Below, in pieces: positions 62,030 to 64,000 of a DNA stretch of 64,000 nucleotides. The notes beneath the pieces are model-generated. The model saw only the letters and a program-made list of their open reading frames with translations, had not been told where the DNA came from and searched no databases. This DNA is from Branchiostoma floridae. Taxonomy: Eukaryota > Chordata > Leptocardii > Amphioxiformes > Branchiostomatidae. A program made the translations under genes and the position numbers. Location of the stretch: positions 13,370,811 through 13,434,810 of the forward strand of contig NC_049987.1 of NCBI RefSeq assembly GCF_000003815.2, written 5' to 3'. Each line of letters begins with the position of its first letter. Position 1 is the stretch's first letter.

Positions 62030-64000
62030 CTTGCAAAATCCTACATTTTTTACCGAACTAAAAGCCTCATCGACATTAAACTAAACATAGAAGTTTGTCA
62101 AAACTCATTTCAAGTGTACTAAAATGTCAACGCGTCGTACTTCAAGTGACAAATTTAACAGACAGCAAGGCGTAATAACGTCAGAGTGCCATAAAGTTGA
62201 CATATGCGGTCATATGGAAGCCAGAGCGGGTTTCAACCATTTTAATCGCATTAATAGCTTCATCGACAATAAACTAAACATACAACTTCAACCAAACTCT
62301 TTTCAATTACACCGGTGTGTCTACGCTACGTAGTCAAAGTGACAAATTTAACAGACATCAATGCGTAATGACGTCAGGGTACAATAAAGTTGACATATGC
62401 GGTCAGAAGGACGTCAGGCCGGGTTTTCCATGCTATTGACCTAATTGAAAATTCATATACAATACACTAAACATACAACTTCAACCAACCCCCTTCTGTT
62501 TACACCGGAGTGTCTCCGCTACGTATTACTAGTCTCAAATTTAACAGACATCGAGGCGTAATGACGTCAGAGTGCCATAAAATTGACATATGCGGTCAAA
62601 AGAAAGTCAGGGCGGGTTTTCCACTGTTTTGACCTAATTCAAAAAGTCATAGACAATAAACTAAACATAGAACTTCGACCAAACTCTTTTGAAGTACACC
62701 GGCGTGTCTACGCCACGTACTCAAGGTGACAAATTTAACAGACATCAATGCGTAATGACGTCGGGGTAGCATAAAGTTGACAAGGAAATCATGGCGGGTT
62801 TTCCACTGTTCTGACCTAATTCAAAAAGTCATAGAGTGATAGACAATAAACTAAACATAAAACTTCGACCAAACTCTTTTTCATTACACCGGTGTGTCTA
62901 CGCCACGTACTCAAAGTGACAAATTTAACAGACATTAATGCGTAATGACGTCAGGGTACCATAAAGTTGACAAGGAAATCAGGGCGGGTTTTCCACTGTT
63001 TTGACCTAATTGAAAGGGTCATTGACAATAAAGTAAACATACAACTTCGACCAAACTCTTTCCATTTACACCGGTGTGTTGACGCTACGTACTCAAAGTG
63101 ACAAATTTAACAGACATCAATGCGTAATGACGTCAGGGTACCATAAAGTTGACAAGGAAATCATGGCCGGTTTTCCACTGTTTTGACCTAATTGAAAGGG
63201 TCATTGACAATAAAGTAAACATACAACTTCGACCAAACTCTTTCCATTTACACCGGTGTGTTGACGCTACGTACTCAAAGTGACAAATGTAACAGAAATC
63301 AATGCGTAATGACGTCAGGGTACCATAAAGTTGACAAGGAAATCATGGCGGGTTTTCCACTGTTTTGACCTAATTGAAAGGGTCATTGACAATAAAGCAA
63401 ACATACAACTTGGACCAAACTCTTTTAGATTACACCAGTGTGTCTACGCCACGTACTCAAAGTGACAAATTTAACAGACATCAATGCGTAATGACGTCAG
63501 GGTACCATAAAGTTGACATATGCGCTCAGAAGGAGGTCATGGCGGGGTTTCCATCGTTTTGACCTAATTGAAAGGGTCATTGACAATAAAGTAAACATAC
63601 AACTTCGACCAAACTCTTTCTATTTACACCGGGGTGTCTACGCTACGTACTGAAAGTGACATATTTAACAGACATCAATACGTAATGACGTCAGGGTATC
63701 ATAAAGTTGACATATGCGCTCAGAAGGAAGTCAGGGCGGCTTTTCCACTGTTTTGACCTAGTTCATAAAGCCATAGACAATAAACTAAACATACAACTTC
63801 GACCAAACTCTTTTTCATAACACCGGTGTGTCTACGCCACGTACTCAAAGTGACAAATTTAACAGACATTAATGCGTAATGACGTCAGGGTATCATAAAG
63901 TTGACATATGCGTCAGAAGGGTCAGCGTTCCACTGTTTTGACTAGTTCATAAAGCCATAGACAATTAACTAAACATACAACTTCCGGCCACTCTTTTTCA
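62030..64000 (+). repeat. Satellite array, alternating 182- and about 194-bp units, continues past window
   Basis: The landmark gtgacaaatttaacagaca occurs at about 62146, 62339, 62533, 62726, 62916, 63098, 63280, 63462, 63656 and 63850. Spacings are 193, 194, 193, 190, 182, 182, 182, 194 and 194. Short units lack the atatgcg-tcagaagg segment. Most units carry atgacgtcag and the palindrome acaccggtgt. Confidence 0.95.

Noticed and set aside
62124-62333. Small frames inside the terminal satellite, repeated at 63374
   Set aside because: They follow satellite units and are broken in most copies.

Overview
This is a eukaryotic (metazoan) genomic window. Its genes have many exons with consensus GT-AG introns and animal-type membrane proteins, and the intervening DNA is dense with MITEs, a tRNA-derived SINE, LINE and Penelope-like relics and satellites. 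Gene content, exon layout and repeat style suggest a cephalochordate (amphioxus, Branchiostoma). That assignment is an inference from familiarity, not from a search.

Layout. (1) 464-2207, + strand: the last three exons of a TMEM39 gene, with the first half of the leading exon duplicated. (2) 6491-21913, - strand: two prostanoid-receptor-like class A GPCRs. Receptor A has TM1-TM6 at 15388-16254 and a separate TM7 exon at 6491-6715. Receptor B has TM1-TM6 at 20455-21913 and no TM7 exon of its own that I can find, so the two may share the 6.5 kb exon. (3) 22-30.6 kb: gene-poor and repeat-rich. (4) 30643-58079, - strand: a head-to-tail array of three Cys-loop receptor genes of nicotinic acetylcholine receptor alpha type, each 11-12 exons with nearly identical exon lengths and phases. 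All three carry a complete ligand-binding aromatic set and the vicinal Cys pair of loop C. (5) 58-64 kb: intergenic, with a MITE, a large simple-repeat block and, from about 62.03 kb to the window end, a satellite of 182/194 bp units.

The receptors are plasma-membrane proteins: two lipid-mediator-type GPCRs and three presumed ligand-gated cation channels. The three channel genes clearly arose by tandem duplication. They differ in the M3-M4 loop and in M2 pore-mouth residues, which lack the usual outer-ring glutamate. Two assembly gaps matter: 14462-15076, inside the receptor A intron and flanked by an inverted repeat, and 41167-41266, which probably hides the M2 exon of the middle channel gene.

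I saw no rRNA gene, no CRISPR array and no convincing intact tRNA gene. No promoter could be assigned with confidence. Exon borders were read by eye from splice consensus, phase and family alignment.
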